A DNA stretch of 64,000 bases from Marinimicrococcus sp033875255 (GCA_033875255.1 JAWZSN010000016.1:71956-135955), one strand, 5' to 3'; positions 19,221-28,674 are shown, numbered from the stretch's first letter. Numbers and translations: made by a program. Notes: generated by a model from the letters alone, not told the origin.

Positions 19221-21068
19221 ATGAAGACGGTGCGGCTGACCATGGCGCAGGCGCTGGTGCGCTACCTGATGGCGCAGCGGACCGTGCTCGACGGCGAGGA
19301 GGTGCCGCTCTTTCCGGGCGTGTTCGGGATCTTCGGCCACGGCAACGTCACCTGCCTTTCCGAGGCTCTGGAGGCGGTGAAGGACGAGCTCCCGACCTGG
19401 CGCGGCCAGAACGAGCAGTCCATGGCGCTCGCCGCGGTGGCCTTCGCCAAGGCGAAGAAGCGCCGCCAGGTCATGGTGGCCACCAGCTCGATCGGCCCCG
19501 GTGCCACCAACATGGTGACCGCCGCCGGCGTGGCGCACGCCAACCGGCTGCCGCTGCTCATCCTCTCGGGCGACGTCTTCGCGTCGCGCTTCCCGGACCC
19601 GGTGCTCCAGCAGGTAGAGCATTTCGGCAATCCCACCATCAGCGTGAACGACGCGTTCAGGCCCGTCACCCGCTACTGGGACCGCATCACCCGGCCCGAG
19701 CAGATCCTGCAGTCGCTGCCCCAGGCGGTGGCCACGCTGCTCGATCCGGCCGATTGCGGCCCTGTGTTCCTCGGCTTGTGCCAGGACGCGCAGGCCGAAG
19801 CATTCGACTATCCCGGGCGGTTCTTCGAGAAGGTCGTGCACCATGTGCCGCGGCCGCGGCCCGACCTGCGCCAGCTCGAGGCGGCCTGCGAGCTCCTGCG
19901 CGGGGCGAAGCGCCCGCTGCTGATCGCCGGCGGCGGGGTGCGCTACAGCGGCGCGGAGCAGGCGCTGGCCGAGTTCGCCACCCGCCACGGCGTGCCGGTG
20001 GTGGAGACCATCGCCGGCCGCACCGTGCTGGAGCACGAGCATCCGATGAACGCCGGACCGATGGGCATCCTGGGCTCGTCCTCGGCCAACGCGCTGGCCG
20101 CCGAGGCCGACATGGTGCTGGCGGTGGGCACGCGCCTGCAGGACTTCACCACCGGCTCCTGGTCGTGCTTCGCCGAGGATTCCCGGTTCATCGGCCTCAA
20201 CGCCGCGCGCTTCGACGCGGTCAAGCACCGCTCGCTGCCGCTGGTGGGCGACGCGATGGCGGGGCTCGAGGAGATGTCCTCGGCACTCGGGGGGTGGAAG
20301 GCGGAGGAGGGCTGGAGGGACCGTGCCCGCGAGCTCTACGGCGAGTGGAACCGGTTCATCGACAAGCGCTCCGGCCCCACCAACGCCGAGGTGCCGAGCT
20401 ACGCGCAGGTGGTGGGGGCGGTGAACCGGCTGGCGGATGCCCGGGATCTGGCGCTCACCGCCGCCGGCGGGATGCCGGGCGAGCTGTGCGCCAACTGGCG
20501 GGCCAGGAGCGCCGACACGTTCGACTGCGAGTTCGGCTTTTCCTGCATGGGCTACGAGATCGCAGGCGGCTGGGGGGCCAGGATGGCCGACCCGTCGCGC
20601 GACGTGCTCGTCCTGGTGGGCGACGGCAGCTACCTGATGATGAACTCGGACATCTACTCGACCGTGCTCACCGGTCACAAGATCATCGTCGTGGTCTGCG
20701 ACAATGGCGGGTTCGCGGTGATCGACCGGCTGCAGCGCGCCAAGGGCATCCCGAGCTTCAACAACCAGCTGGCCGACAGCCGCCACGTGGGCGAGCTCGT
20801 GCGGGTGGATTTCGCCAAGCACGCCGAGGCCATGGGGGCGCTGGGCATCCGCGCCCGGGGCATCGGCGAGCTGGAGGAGGCTTTCCGCCGCGCCAAGGAG
20901 GCCGACCGCACGACCGTGATCCACATCGAGGTGCAGGCCGACGACTGGACCGAGGGCAGCGGTGCATGGTGGGAATGCGGCACGCCGGAGGTGAGCGCGC
21001 GGCCGAAGGTGGCCGAGGCCCTCAAGGCGCACGCCCAGGGTAAGAAGAAGCAGCGGATGGGAGTGTGA
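19221..21068 (+). CDS. iolD: 3D-(3,5/4)-trihydroxycyclohexane-1,2-dione hydrolase
   Basis: 615 residues. This thiamine-diphosphate enzyme opens the ring of the diketone made by IolE. It begins RLTMAQALVRYL, has the N-terminal Glu region in WRGQNEQSMA, and the ThDP/Mg motif LVGDGSYLMMNSD with DNGG about 25 residues on. The ATG is fixed by GGGGAGG with 6 bases spacing; longer in-frame extensions read through the divergent promoter. iolE begins 2 bases after its stop. iolB, iolC, iolJ and iolA are not in the window. Confidence 0.92.
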   Translation: MKTVRLTMAQALVRYLMAQRTVLDGEEVPLFPGVFGIFGHGNVTCLSEALEAVKDELPTWRGQNEQSMALAAVAFAKAKKRRQVMVATSSIGPGATNMVTAAGVAHANRLPLLILSGDVFASRFPDPVLQQVEHFGNPTISVNDAFRPVTRYWDRITRPEQILQSLPQAVATLLDPADCGPVFLGLCQDAQAEAFDYPGRFFEKVVHHVPRPRPDLRQLEAACELLRGAKRPLLIAGGGVRYSGAEQALAEFATRHGVPVVETIAGRTVLEHEHPMNAGPMGILGSSSANALAAEADMVLAVGTRLQDFTTGSWSCFAEDSRFIGLNAARFDAVKHRSLPLVGDAMAGLEEMSSALGGWKAEEGWRDRARELYGEWNRFIDKRSGPTNAEVPSYAQVVGAVNRLADARDLALTAAGGMPGELCANWRARSADTFDCEFGFSCMGYEIAGGWGARMADPSRDVLVLVGDGSYLMMNSDIYSTVLTGHKIIVVVCDNGGFAVIDRLQRAKGIPSFNNQLADSRHVGELVRVDFAKHAEAMGALGIRARGIGELEEAFRRAKEADRTTVIHIEVQADDWTEGSGAWWECGTPEVSARPKVAEALKAHAQGKKKQRMGV

Positions 21069-21069
21069 G

Positions 21070-21972
21070 ATGGCGGTCAAGCTGGGCATTGCTCCCATCG
21101 GCTGGACCAATGACGACCTGCCCGAGCTGGGCGGCGACATTCCCCTCGAGCAGTGCCTGAGGGAGGCGCGCGAGGCCGGCTACACGGGCGTCGAGAAGGG
21201 CGGGAAGTTCCCCGGCAAGGCCGCGGAGCTGCGTCCGATCCTTGACAGCCACGGCCTGGAGCTGGTCTCGGGCTGGTTTTCCGGCGGCCTTCTCGAGCTT
21301 GCGCTCGAGGAGGAGAAAAAGCGCATTGCCGGCCACCTGGCCCTGCTCCAGGCGATGGGCTGTCCGGTCGTCGTCTACGCCGAGACCACCGGCACGGTGC
21401 AGGGGCGCATGGACATCCCGGTGGCCGACCGCCGCCGGCTGCGCCACGACGACATCCGCCGCTATGGCGAGAAGCTCACCGCCCTTGCCGACTGGCTGAA
21501 GGCGGAAGGCTGCCCGATGGCCTTCCATCACCACATGGGCACGGTGATCGAGACCGAGCAGGAGGTCGACACGCTGATGGAGAACTCCGACCATTCGGTC
21601 GGGCTGCTCTTCGACACCGGCCACCTGACCTTCGCCGGCGGCGACGTTCCCGGAACGATGCGGCGCTGGGCCTCGCGCATCAACCATGTGCACGCCAAGG
21701 ATATCCGCCCGGCGGTGCTCGAGCGCCTGAGAGCGGAGAACTGGAGCTTCCTCAAGGGCGTGCTCGAGGGGGCCTTCACGGTGCCGGGCGATCTTGAAGG
21801 CGGCATCGACTTTCGCGAGGTCGCAAAGATCCTCAAGGAGTTCGACTACGAGGGCTGGATCGTCGTGGAGGCCGAGCAGGATCCCAAGAAGGCCAACCCG
21901 CTCGACTACGCGCAGATGGGCCACGAGGAGCTGATGGCGGCGCTGGCCGAGGCGGGGATCGAGCGCGCCTGA
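21070..21972 (+). CDS. iolE: myo-Inosose-2 dehydratase
   Basis: 300 residues, the normal IolE length. It removes water from scyllo-inosose. The sugar-isomerase TIM barrel is seen in APIGWTNDD, GYTGVEKGGKFPG, FHHHMGTVIET and the metal-site segments LLFDTGHLTFAGG and NHVHAKDIR. The start overlaps the end region of iolD, so the two are translated together. Confidence 0.93.
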   Translation: MAVKLGIAPIGWTNDDLPELGGDIPLEQCLREAREAGYTGVEKGGKFPGKAAELRPILDSHGLELVSGWFSGGLLELALEEEKKRIAGHLALLQAMGCPVVVYAETTGTVQGRMDIPVADRRRLRHDDIRRYGEKLTALADWLKAEGCPMAFHHHMGTVIETEQEVDTLMENSDHSVGLLFDTGHLTFAGGDVPGTMRRWASRINHVHAKDIRPAVLERLRAENWSFLKGVLEGAFTVPGDLEGGIDFREVAKILKEFDYEGWIVVEAEQDPKKANPLDYAQMGHEELMAALAEAGIERA

Positions 21973-21991
21973 TCCAGCGCCGCCACCGTGC

Positions 21992-22417
21992 CTACCAACA
22001 GACGCGGTGCTTTTGCCCGTCGATCTTCATGACGGTGCAGGGATCCTCGGGATTGCCGGCTTCGGTGATCTTGGTGAGCAAGATGCTCGAGCCCCTGGCG
22101 AGGTTGCGCTCGCCCGCCGGAATCACCGGCTCGGGTGCCGGCTTCACGCCGTAGCGGTCGCAAAAGCAGGCCTGATAGCGGCCGTCCTTGGTGACCGTGA
22201 GCGAGATGGAGCACTCCTTCACGGCCGCCTGAAGCTCGGCGGGGCAGGCCGGCATCTCGGCGCGCATCCCGCCGATCGGGGTGAAGGCGTCATCCTCGCC
22301 CTTGTCCTGGGCCGTCGCTGGCGGGGCGGTACCCAGCGCGCAGCCGGCGAGCACTGCTGCCGCGACGACCGCCGTTGCGCGGGGCAGGAGCTTGATGGCA
22401 GGGGTCCTCTCGAGCAT
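21992..22417 (-). CDS. Small Cys-rich lipoprotein of unknown function
   Basis: 141 residues. A signal sequence ends in the lipobox LAGC (Cys near residue 26). The mature part has six further Cys residues (ACPAEL, KECS, ACFCDRYG, DPCT, VCW), a pattern that suggests disulfides in the periplasm. I recognise no family. It lies 42 bases downstream of the FecR-TPR-barrel gene on the same strand and could belong to that group. Its end is convergent with iolE. Confidence 0.6.
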   Translation of the reverse strand: MLERTPAIKLLPRATAVVAAAVLAGCALGTAPPATAQDKGEDDAFTPIGGMRAEMPACPAELQAAVKECSISLTVTKDGRYQACFCDRYGVKPAPEPVIPAGERNLARGSSILLTKITEAGNPEDPCTVMKIDGQKHRVCW

Positions 22418-22459
22418 TCTCGCTTCCTCCCTTCTCGGCCCGCGGCGCGGGCGCTTCTT

Positions 22460-25400
22460 CTAAAAGCCGAGCGTGAGGCGGGCGAAGATGGTCCGCTCGG
22501 GCAATATGCCCGAGGTGACGTCCTCGCGCGTGCGGTAGTTCTCGTCCTGGTAGTCGAAGCGCGTGTCGAAGAGGTTGCGGACCTCGAGCGAGAGCAGGCC
22601 GCGGCGGTTGGGCAGGCGGTAGCCCACCACCGCGTCGACCAGCACCGTCTCGTCGCTGCCTTCCTTCAGCGTGGCAGCGGGCCCGCGCTCGACCTCCTGC
22701 CAGAGGAAGGTTGCACCGAGCGAGGCGAAGAGGCCGTCGGGGTGGAAGTAGACGGGACCCGTCGGCAGCGCCAGGGTGGTGACCTCGCGTGGCTCGTCGC
22801 CGGCATCGGTGCTCGACGAATAGCGGTCGTAGACGAGCTCGGTGCGCCAGGCGAGTCGCGGTGTCAGGGTCCAGTAGAGATAGCCGCTGACCGTCTCCTC
22901 GCGGCCGCGCTCGAACTCCGCATCCCTGCCGCCGTCCACGATCACCGGAAGCTCGAGCCAGCGCCGCGACGCCTCGAGCCCTCCATGGAGGCCCTTGGCC
23001 AGGCGCGCATCGAGACCCGCGCCCAGGCGCTTGGCCGTCGTGCCGCTGAAATCGTCGAACAGCTGGTTGAAGCCGGCAACCATGGTGGGCTCGAGCGTCT
23101 GGTCGACCAGGAGATCGCGCTTGAGCGTCTCGGTATAGGCGGCGCGCAGCTCGAGGTCGGGGGTCACCTGCCAGCGCACGCCGAGCTTGGGGCTGAATCG
23201 GTCCTTGGTGAAGGCGTCGGCATCGAGATTGTCATAGGCGAGGCCGGCGGTCCACACGACCTGCTCGGGCCAGCGCCAGTCGACATAGGAGTAGAGATTG
23301 GCCTGGTCGACATCGTTGGTGACGCTGGAGCCGAAGCGCAGCGGCTGGGGAAGGAAGGGGAGATCCACCTTGGTGTCGAAGAACTGGTCGCGCTCGATGC
23401 GGTAGACGCCGCCGCCGGTGACCAGCGCCACGTTGTCGGTACGCAGGATGTGCTGGGCCTGCAGGTCGACGCCGTTGGTCTTCGTCTTGGCCCGCAGCTC
23501 GGCCGGCTCGTCGATGGTGAACAGCCGCTCGTTGCGGTCGGCCCACAGCGCCGAGACGATGAAGGTCGAGCCCGGGTGCTCCTGGTAGCGAAGGCCGAGG
23601 CGCGCCGTGTCCTGGCCGATCTTGCGGGTCTGATCGGTGCGGAAGCTGTCCGGATCGAAGCGCAGGGCGACGTCGCCCTCGTCGCTGTCGCGCCGCCGGT
23701 ACTCGGCCTGGAGGCTCAGCTCCGGCGTTACCAGCACCTGGCCGAAGGCATTGTAGATGTCGTGCTCGACGCCCGCATTGTCGCGGAAGCCGTCGGTCTC
23801 GTAGTGATACTGGCCGAGGCTGAAGGTGGCGCGGCCGGCGGTGGCGGCAAGCGCGGCCTCATCGGTCCATGTCTCGTGGGTGCCGATGCCGCCGGTCCCG
23901 GTGAAGCGAACGCCGTCGCGCTCGAAGAGCGGGGTGAACTCGTTGAAGCCGGCCCGCGCCGGCCCGCTCTCCTCCAGCGTGTTGAGGTCGATATAGGGCA
24001 GGCTCGGCTGCACCGGGTTGGTGTCGAACGGGTCGAGGAGCTGCGAGCGCAGGAGCTCGCTGGCCCGCGCCACCTCGAGCCGCGCCCGGCCCTGGTAGAG
24101 ATCGGAGAGAAAGCGATGGGCGGCGGGGCTGGAGGGATCGGCGGCCAGCGACCGGCCGGCCTCGGCCTGGCCCAGCCGGTCGAAGCCCAGATCCTGGTAG
24201 ATCCGGCCGAGGCCGACGCCGCGTACGGCGCGGTCCTCGTCGAGCAGCAGGCGCGAGCGATAGAGCGCCCTGTTGTCGTTCAGCTCGATGGAGCGCTCGA
24301 CGTCGTCCAGCGCCTCGATCGGCCGGTTGGCGAGCTGCTTGCCGAGCGCGGCGTAGAGGAAGGCGGTCGGGTCGTCGGGGTCCAGCGTCCGGGCGATCCG
24401 CAGCTGGCCGGCGGAATCATTGCCGCGGTTCTCGGCCAGATAGGCGCGCCCGAGCCAGGCGCGCAGCAGGGCGTCGTTGGGCGCCTGGGCGATGGCGATC
24501 TCGATCTCGCGCCGGCCTTCCTCGACCTCGCCCTGGCGGATCAGCGCCAGGCCCCGCCCGAGATGGGCGTTGGGGTTCTCGCTGTCGGCTTCCAGCGCCC
24601 GCTCGAAGGCGGCCTGCGCTGCTGCCGTGTCGAGCGCGGTCAACGCCACATAGCCCTGCACCAGCTCGGCAATGGCCCCGCCGCCGAGCCGCCGGGCCTC
24701 CTCGGCCTCGCGGCGGGCCGCCCGCGAGCGGCCCTGCATCAAGAGCAGCTCGGCCAGCCTCGCACGGGCGAGCGGGCTTTGTGGCGCCGCCGCCACGGCT
24801 TCCTCGGCCGCCAGCCGGGCACCGTCGAGGTCGAGGCCGATCTGCCGCGCCTGGCTCAGGGCGAGCAGCGCGCCGGCACTGCCCGGCGCCATCTCGCGCG
24901 CCCGCAGCGCCAGCTCCAGCGCCCGCGCGCGGTCCTGCATGGCCACCGCCTCGATGGCGAGCAGCGCCTCGCGCAGCGCACCCCTGGTGCCCGCGGACGG
25001 CACGGCCTCCAGAAGGCGGCGCGCCTCGGCCGCCTGGCCGGCGCCGAGCAGCGCCTCGGCCTCTGCCAGCCGCGGATGGGCCTGCCGTTCCGCCTCGGTG
25101 AGCACGGACGGATAGAACAGCGTCCAGGCGAGGCGCTGGCGCAGCAATGTCGCCATGTCGCCGGCGACCGGCGCCGCTTGCGCCTGCCCCTGCGCCACCA
25201 GCACCGCCTCGCCGCTGCCGAGCCTCTCGGGCAGGCTGGAGACGGGCTCGCCGGCGGGGGTCAGCCGCACCTGACCGTCCAGCACCAGGATTTCGGCGCC
25301 GGCGTCGGTGTCGTCGCCGTCCGGGAGAACCACCAGCACCTCGGTGCCCTCGACGCCGGCATTGACGTAGGGGGTGCGGATGGTGAGCGAGCGGCGCACC

Positions 25401-25741
25401 TCGCTCAGGAAATAGAGCGCGCCTTCCATCAGCTCGACCAGGCCGCCCTGCGGCTCGGGCGGGGCGGCGATCCGGCTGGCCGAGTTCTCGTCGAGGCGCA
25501 GCACCGTGTCGGCGGCGAGGAGATAGACCGAGGCGCGGCTGCGCGGCCCGACCTGCACCACCTCGCCGGCGCACACCAGCATGCCCCGCCCGGTGAAGCC
25601 GCGATCCTCGACGCGCACCTCGCCATCCGCCGCCACCAGCCGTGCCACCTCCTGGCCGGCCACACAGCCGGCCGCCGCCGGTGCCGCGGTTGCCGCCATG
25701 AGCATTCCGACGACGATGGCGTGCCGCCACACTACCGGCAC
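22460..25741 (-). CDS. FecR domain-TPR-outer-membrane beta-barrel fusion protein
   Basis: 1093 residues from a GTG with AGGGGAG 6 bases upstream. A signal peptide (about 1-24) is followed by a FecR-like beta domain (about 30-190, with ASVYLLAADTVLRLDENS and TPYVNAGVEGTEVLV), then TPR-like helical repeats (about 215-560), then a beta-strand-rich barrel (about 600-1093) that ends like a TonB-dependent receptor (SLEVRNLFDTRF, final Phe). I see no plug domain and no TonB box. TPR plus barrel recalls export porins such as PgaA/BcsC; FecR recalls periplasmic sensing. The next gene upstream encodes a CHASE2 cyclase. Confidence 0.75.
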   Translation of the reverse strand: MPVVWRHAIVVGMLMAATAAPAAAGCVAGQEVARLVAADGEVRVEDRGFTGRGMLVCAGEVVQVGPRSRASVYLLAADTVLRLDENSASRIAAPPEPQGGLVELMEGALYFLSEVRRSLTIRTPYVNAGVEGTEVLVVLPDGDDTDAGAEILVLDGQVRLTPAGEPVSSLPERLGSGEAVLVAQGQAQAAPVAGDMATLLRQRLAWTLFYPSVLTEAERQAHPRLAEAEALLGAGQAAEARRLLEAVPSAGTRGALREALLAIEAVAMQDRARALELALRAREMAPGSAGALLALSQARQIGLDLDGARLAAEEAVAAAPQSPLARARLAELLLMQGRSRAARREAEEARRLGGGAIAELVQGYVALTALDTAAAQAAFERALEADSENPNAHLGRGLALIRQGEVEEGRREIEIAIAQAPNDALLRAWLGRAYLAENRGNDSAGQLRIARTLDPDDPTAFLYAALGKQLANRPIEALDDVERSIELNDNRALYRSRLLLDEDRAVRGVGLGRIYQDLGFDRLGQAEAGRSLAADPSSPAAHRFLSDLYQGRARLEVARASELLRSQLLDPFDTNPVQPSLPYIDLNTLEESGPARAGFNEFTPLFERDGVRFTGTGGIGTHETWTDEAALAATAGRATFSLGQYHYETDGFRDNAGVEHDIYNAFGQVLVTPELSLQAEYRRRDSDEGDVALRFDPDSFRTDQTRKIGQDTARLGLRYQEHPGSTFIVSALWADRNERLFTIDEPAELRAKTKTNGVDLQAQHILRTDNVALVTGGGVYRIERDQFFDTKVDLPFLPQPLRFGSSVTNDVDQANLYSYVDWRWPEQVVWTAGLAYDNLDADAFTKDRFSPKLGVRWQVTPDLELRAAYTETLKRDLLVDQTLEPTMVAGFNQLFDDFSGTTAKRLGAGLDARLAKGLHGGLEASRRWLELPVIVDGGRDAEFERGREETVSGYLYWTLTPRLAWRTELVYDRYSSSTDAGDEPREVTTLALPTGPVYFHPDGLFASLGATFLWQEVERGPAATLKEGSDETVLVDAVVGYRLPNRRGLLSLEVRNLFDTRFDYQDENYRTREDVTSGILPERTIFARLTLGF

Positions 25742-25865
25742 GGCTTTCTCCCCTAGCTGAGAGCGGGGCGATGCCCCCGGGACCCCTGGCGGCTGGGCCT
25801 GCCGCCTTAGGAAAGTTGCCCCGACGATAGGCAGCAAGCCCCGGTCGTGTCCAGAGCCGGCTCCC

Positions 25866-27824
25866 TTATGAGAGGGTTTCCGATGAATCGGTCCGGGCGC
25901 CCAAAAGGCGAAAGATCCGCTCCGTGCCCGCCCGGCCGCGCAGCGGGTGCGAGCCCACGTCGAGAAAGCGGAACTCGGCGCCGGCCTTGCGCTGCGTGCT
26001 GTCGCTCACGAGGATCGCCGCTGTCGGGCGGTCGGTGCACACCGTCTTGCCGAGCTGCTCGATGCGCTGGGTGGCGTTCACCGTGTCGCCCACGAGCCCG
26101 TAATGGCTGCGGCCCGGCGCCCCGACATTGCCGGCGATGACCATGCCGGTGTTGATGCCCACCCGGATCCGCACCGGCTCCTCGCCGGCAAGCGCGCGCA
26201 GGGCATTCTCCTCCTCGAGCGCGCGCGCCATGGCCAGCGCGGCGCGGCAGGCGCGTGCGGCGTGGTCCGGCTGGCGGTCGGGGGCCCCCCAAAAGGCCAT
26301 GACGCTGTCCCCCGCGAACTGCGCGAGGGTCCCGCCCTCGGCCTCGACCAGCCCCGTCATGAGGGTGAAGTGCTCGTTGACGAAGGAGGTGACCTCCTCG
26401 GGCGCGCGCCGGGCGGCGAAGCTGGTGAAACCCGCGATGTCGGTGAACATCACCGTGACCTCGCGGGTTCGCGGCTCGGCGGTGGCCCTCTCCCTGCCGT
26501 GCAGCAGACGCTGGCTCACCGGACGCGGCACGTAGACGCCGAGCCAGTGGGCAGCGCCCAGATAGTGGACGAGGAAGCCCAGCAGCAGCGATCCCGGCAG
26601 CAGCAGGCCGAGCGGCACGAACATGGGCAGCCACAGGCGGTGGACCGCGAAGAGCGCGATCGAGGCGGCGCCGTAGGCCACGCCGCAGCTCAGTGCCAGC
26701 GTCATGCCGCGCCACAGCGTGCTGCCGCAGGCGGCGAGCGCCAGGAGGGTGCCGAGCAGGCCGGTCAACAGCGCCCGCTGCCCTTCGGGCAGGGCACGCA
26801 GGGTCTGGTCGTGCAGGAGGTTGGCATAGGCGGTGGCAGCGACCTCCACGCCGCTCAGGTCGATGCCCAGCTCGCTGCCATAGACCGTGGCGAAGCTGTC
26901 GGACGCCTGCGGCACCGCCAGCTCCTGGAGGCCAACGAAAATGGTGTGGCCGCGCAGGTCGGGTCCCTGATCGCGCGGCGTGGTCAGCAGCCGGTCGATG
27001 CTCCAGGTCGGAAAGCTGCCGGGAGGGCCGTAATAGTTGGCGTAGTAGTAGGCCGGGCCGTTGCGCACCCGCTCGGCGGCCGCCACCAGCCGCGCATCCT
27101 CGGCCGAGGCGCTCCGGCCGTCGTCGCCTGCCTTGGCGCGGTGCGGATGGGCGCGCACCTCCAGCACCCGGGCGGGAAGTTGCATGGCGGTCGGCAGCGC
27201 CTCGTGGCGGGTCCAGAACTGGTAGACCCGCTCGGAGGCCTTGGGCAGCAGGAAGGAGGCGGTGCCGGCTGCCGCCTGTGCCAGGAGCGGATGGACCATC
27301 TCGACGATGTCGGCCTGCACCTGGCCGCCATTGCCGGTCGACAGCCACTGCCGGGACGCCTTTTCCAGCAGCACCACGCGCCCGCTCGCGGCGATCGCGT
27401 CGGCCAGGAAGCGGACGCCGGCGGCCTGGTCGGAATGGTCGCGAAAGGCGATGTCGAAGGCGATCACCGCCGCCCCGCGCGCGCTCAGCTCCTCGACGAG
27501 GCAGCCATGGACGGCGCGCGGCAGCCGGTCGAGGCTGGAGGCGCCCGGCAGGGCCCGCAGGAGGGGCTCGCGCCGCGCGCAGGAGCGCAGCGGCTCGGGC
27601 CACGCTTCCGGGTCGGCCGGCAGGTCGCGGAATGCGCGCAGGCTGTCGCGATCGAGCCGCACGATGCCGATCCCGGGCGGCGGCGGTATCGGGCCGCGCA
27701 GGCGGAACAGCCAGCCCAGCCCGATCTTTTCCTCGAGATCGAAGCCGATGTCGGAGACGGCGAAAGCCGCTCCTGCGAGCCCCATGAGCAGCGCGAGCAG
27801 GACGCGCCTCAGCACACGCCTCAT
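25866..27824 (-). CDS. CHASE2-domain class III nucleotide cyclase
   Basis: 652 residues. An N-terminal membrane anchor and a periplasmic CHASE2 sensor (about 25-335) are followed by three hydrophobic segments (about 350-440) and a cyclase domain (about 455-640). The two metal-binding Asp residues are D462 (FTDIAGF) and D506 (AGDSVMAFWG), and the transition-state residues N583 and R587 lie in VNATQR. The positions that normally select adenine, Lys and Asp, are Q502 and G576, so the product is uncertain. GAGG lies a few bases before the ATG. It precedes the FecR-TPR-barrel gene by 124 bases. Confidence 0.88.
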   Translation of the reverse strand: MRRVLRRVLLALLMGLAGAAFAVSDIGFDLEEKIGLGWLFRLRGPIPPPPGIGIVRLDRDSLRAFRDLPADPEAWPEPLRSCARREPLLRALPGASSLDRLPRAVHGCLVEELSARGAAVIAFDIAFRDHSDQAAGVRFLADAIAASGRVVLLEKASRQWLSTGNGGQVQADIVEMVHPLLAQAAAGTASFLLPKASERVYQFWTRHEALPTAMQLPARVLEVRAHPHRAKAGDDGRSASAEDARLVAAAERVRNGPAYYYANYYGPPGSFPTWSIDRLLTTPRDQGPDLRGHTIFVGLQELAVPQASDSFATVYGSELGIDLSGVEVAATAYANLLHDQTLRALPEGQRALLTGLLGTLLALAACGSTLWRGMTLALSCGVAYGAASIALFAVHRLWLPMFVPLGLLLPGSLLLGFLVHYLGAAHWLGVYVPRPVSQRLLHGRERATAEPRTREVTVMFTDIAGFTSFAARRAPEEVTSFVNEHFTLMTGLVEAEGGTLAQFAGDSVMAFWGAPDRQPDHAARACRAALAMARALEEENALRALAGEEPVRIRVGINTGMVIAGNVGAPGRSHYGLVGDTVNATQRIEQLGKTVCTDRPTAAILVSDSTQRKAGAEFRFLDVGSHPLRGRAGTERIFRLLGARTDSSETLS

Positions 27825-27948
27825 TCGAGCAGCCTCGTCGACGTGTCCATGCCAACGGCCATGATAGAGGCGGATTGGCCGCCGCGGCAGTGATCTTGCG
27901 CACCGCGCGCAAGACCTGCTGTCACACTCGCCGGTGGCGCTGCCCGCC

Positions 27949-28674
27949 TCAGGCTTCGGCCAGAACCACCAAAAGCTCGATCCAGAACGCCAGCGCCAGG
28001 GCCGGGCCGAAGGGCACCTCGCGCGACGGATCGCGATGGGCCCCGGCCAGTACCGCCAGGCACAGGCCGGCCACGGCAGCGGTCAGCACGGTGGCGGGCA
28101 GCGCCTGCCAGCCCAGCCAGGCGCCTGCCGCGGCCAGCAGCTTGGCGTCGCCCAGGCCCAGCCCGTCGCGGCCGCGCAGGCGGCGGTAGAGCAAGGCGAT
28201 GAGCGCGAACACGGCAAAGCCGGCTGCCGCCCCTATCAGGCTGTCGGCCGCGGCAACCGGTGCGGGGAGGCTCAGCCTGGGACCCAGCGCCGCCAGCAGC
28301 ACGCCCGCCAGCAGCAGCGGCAGGGTCAGCGCGTCCGGCAGGAGCATGGTGCGCAGGTCGACCAGGGCCAGCGCCAGCAGCCACCAGCCGATCGCCGAGG
28401 CCAGCCACGCCTGGGGTGCCGGCAGCAGCAGGAAGGCCAGCGCGGGAAGGAGCAGCGCCGCCGCCTCGGTCAGCGGGTAGAGGGGGGAGATGCGTGTGCC
28501 GCAATGCCGGCAGCGGCCGCGCAGCGCCAGCCAGCTCGCCAGCGGCACCAGATCGGCCGGGCCGAGACGGGCGCCGCAGGCGGGGCAGGCCGAGCGCCCG
28601 GTGAGCCAGCCGCGCCAGTCCTCGGGCACGCGGCTGGCGAGGCTGGTGATGGCGCTGCCGGCGCAAAGGCCCAC
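27949..28674 (-). CDS. Prepilin (type IV leader) peptidase
   Basis: 241 residues from the only canonical start (GTG). It would cleave and N-methylate prepilins at the inner membrane. Two CxxC pairs (CPACG, CRHCG) lie in the cytoplasmic loop, and the aspartyl catalytic residues are in VDLRTMLLPD and GLGLGDAKLL (GxGD). Eight or so hydrophobic helices follow. The reading frame is open further upstream to the secretin stop and encodes a good hydrophobic start (LLEALPALL), but without ATG/GTG/TTG. A non-standard start at ATC (28708-28710) with GAGG upstream is possible. Confidence 0.85.
   Translation of the reverse strand: MGLCAGSAITSLASRVPEDWRGWLTGRSACPACGARLGPADLVPLASWLALRGRCRHCGTRISPLYPLTEAAALLLPALAFLLLPAPQAWLASAIGWWLLALALVDLRTMLLPDALTLPLLLAGVLLAALGPRLSLPAPVAAADSLIGAAAGFAVFALIALLYRRLRGRDGLGLGDAKLLAAAGAWLGWQALPATVLTAAVAGLCLAVLAGAHRDPSREVPFGPALALAFWIELLVVLAEA

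Noticed and set aside
24417..25730. Long second-frame ORF in the FecR-TPR-barrel gene
   Set aside because: Low-complexity Arg/Gly/Ala sequence in the same direction; a shadow of the real frame.
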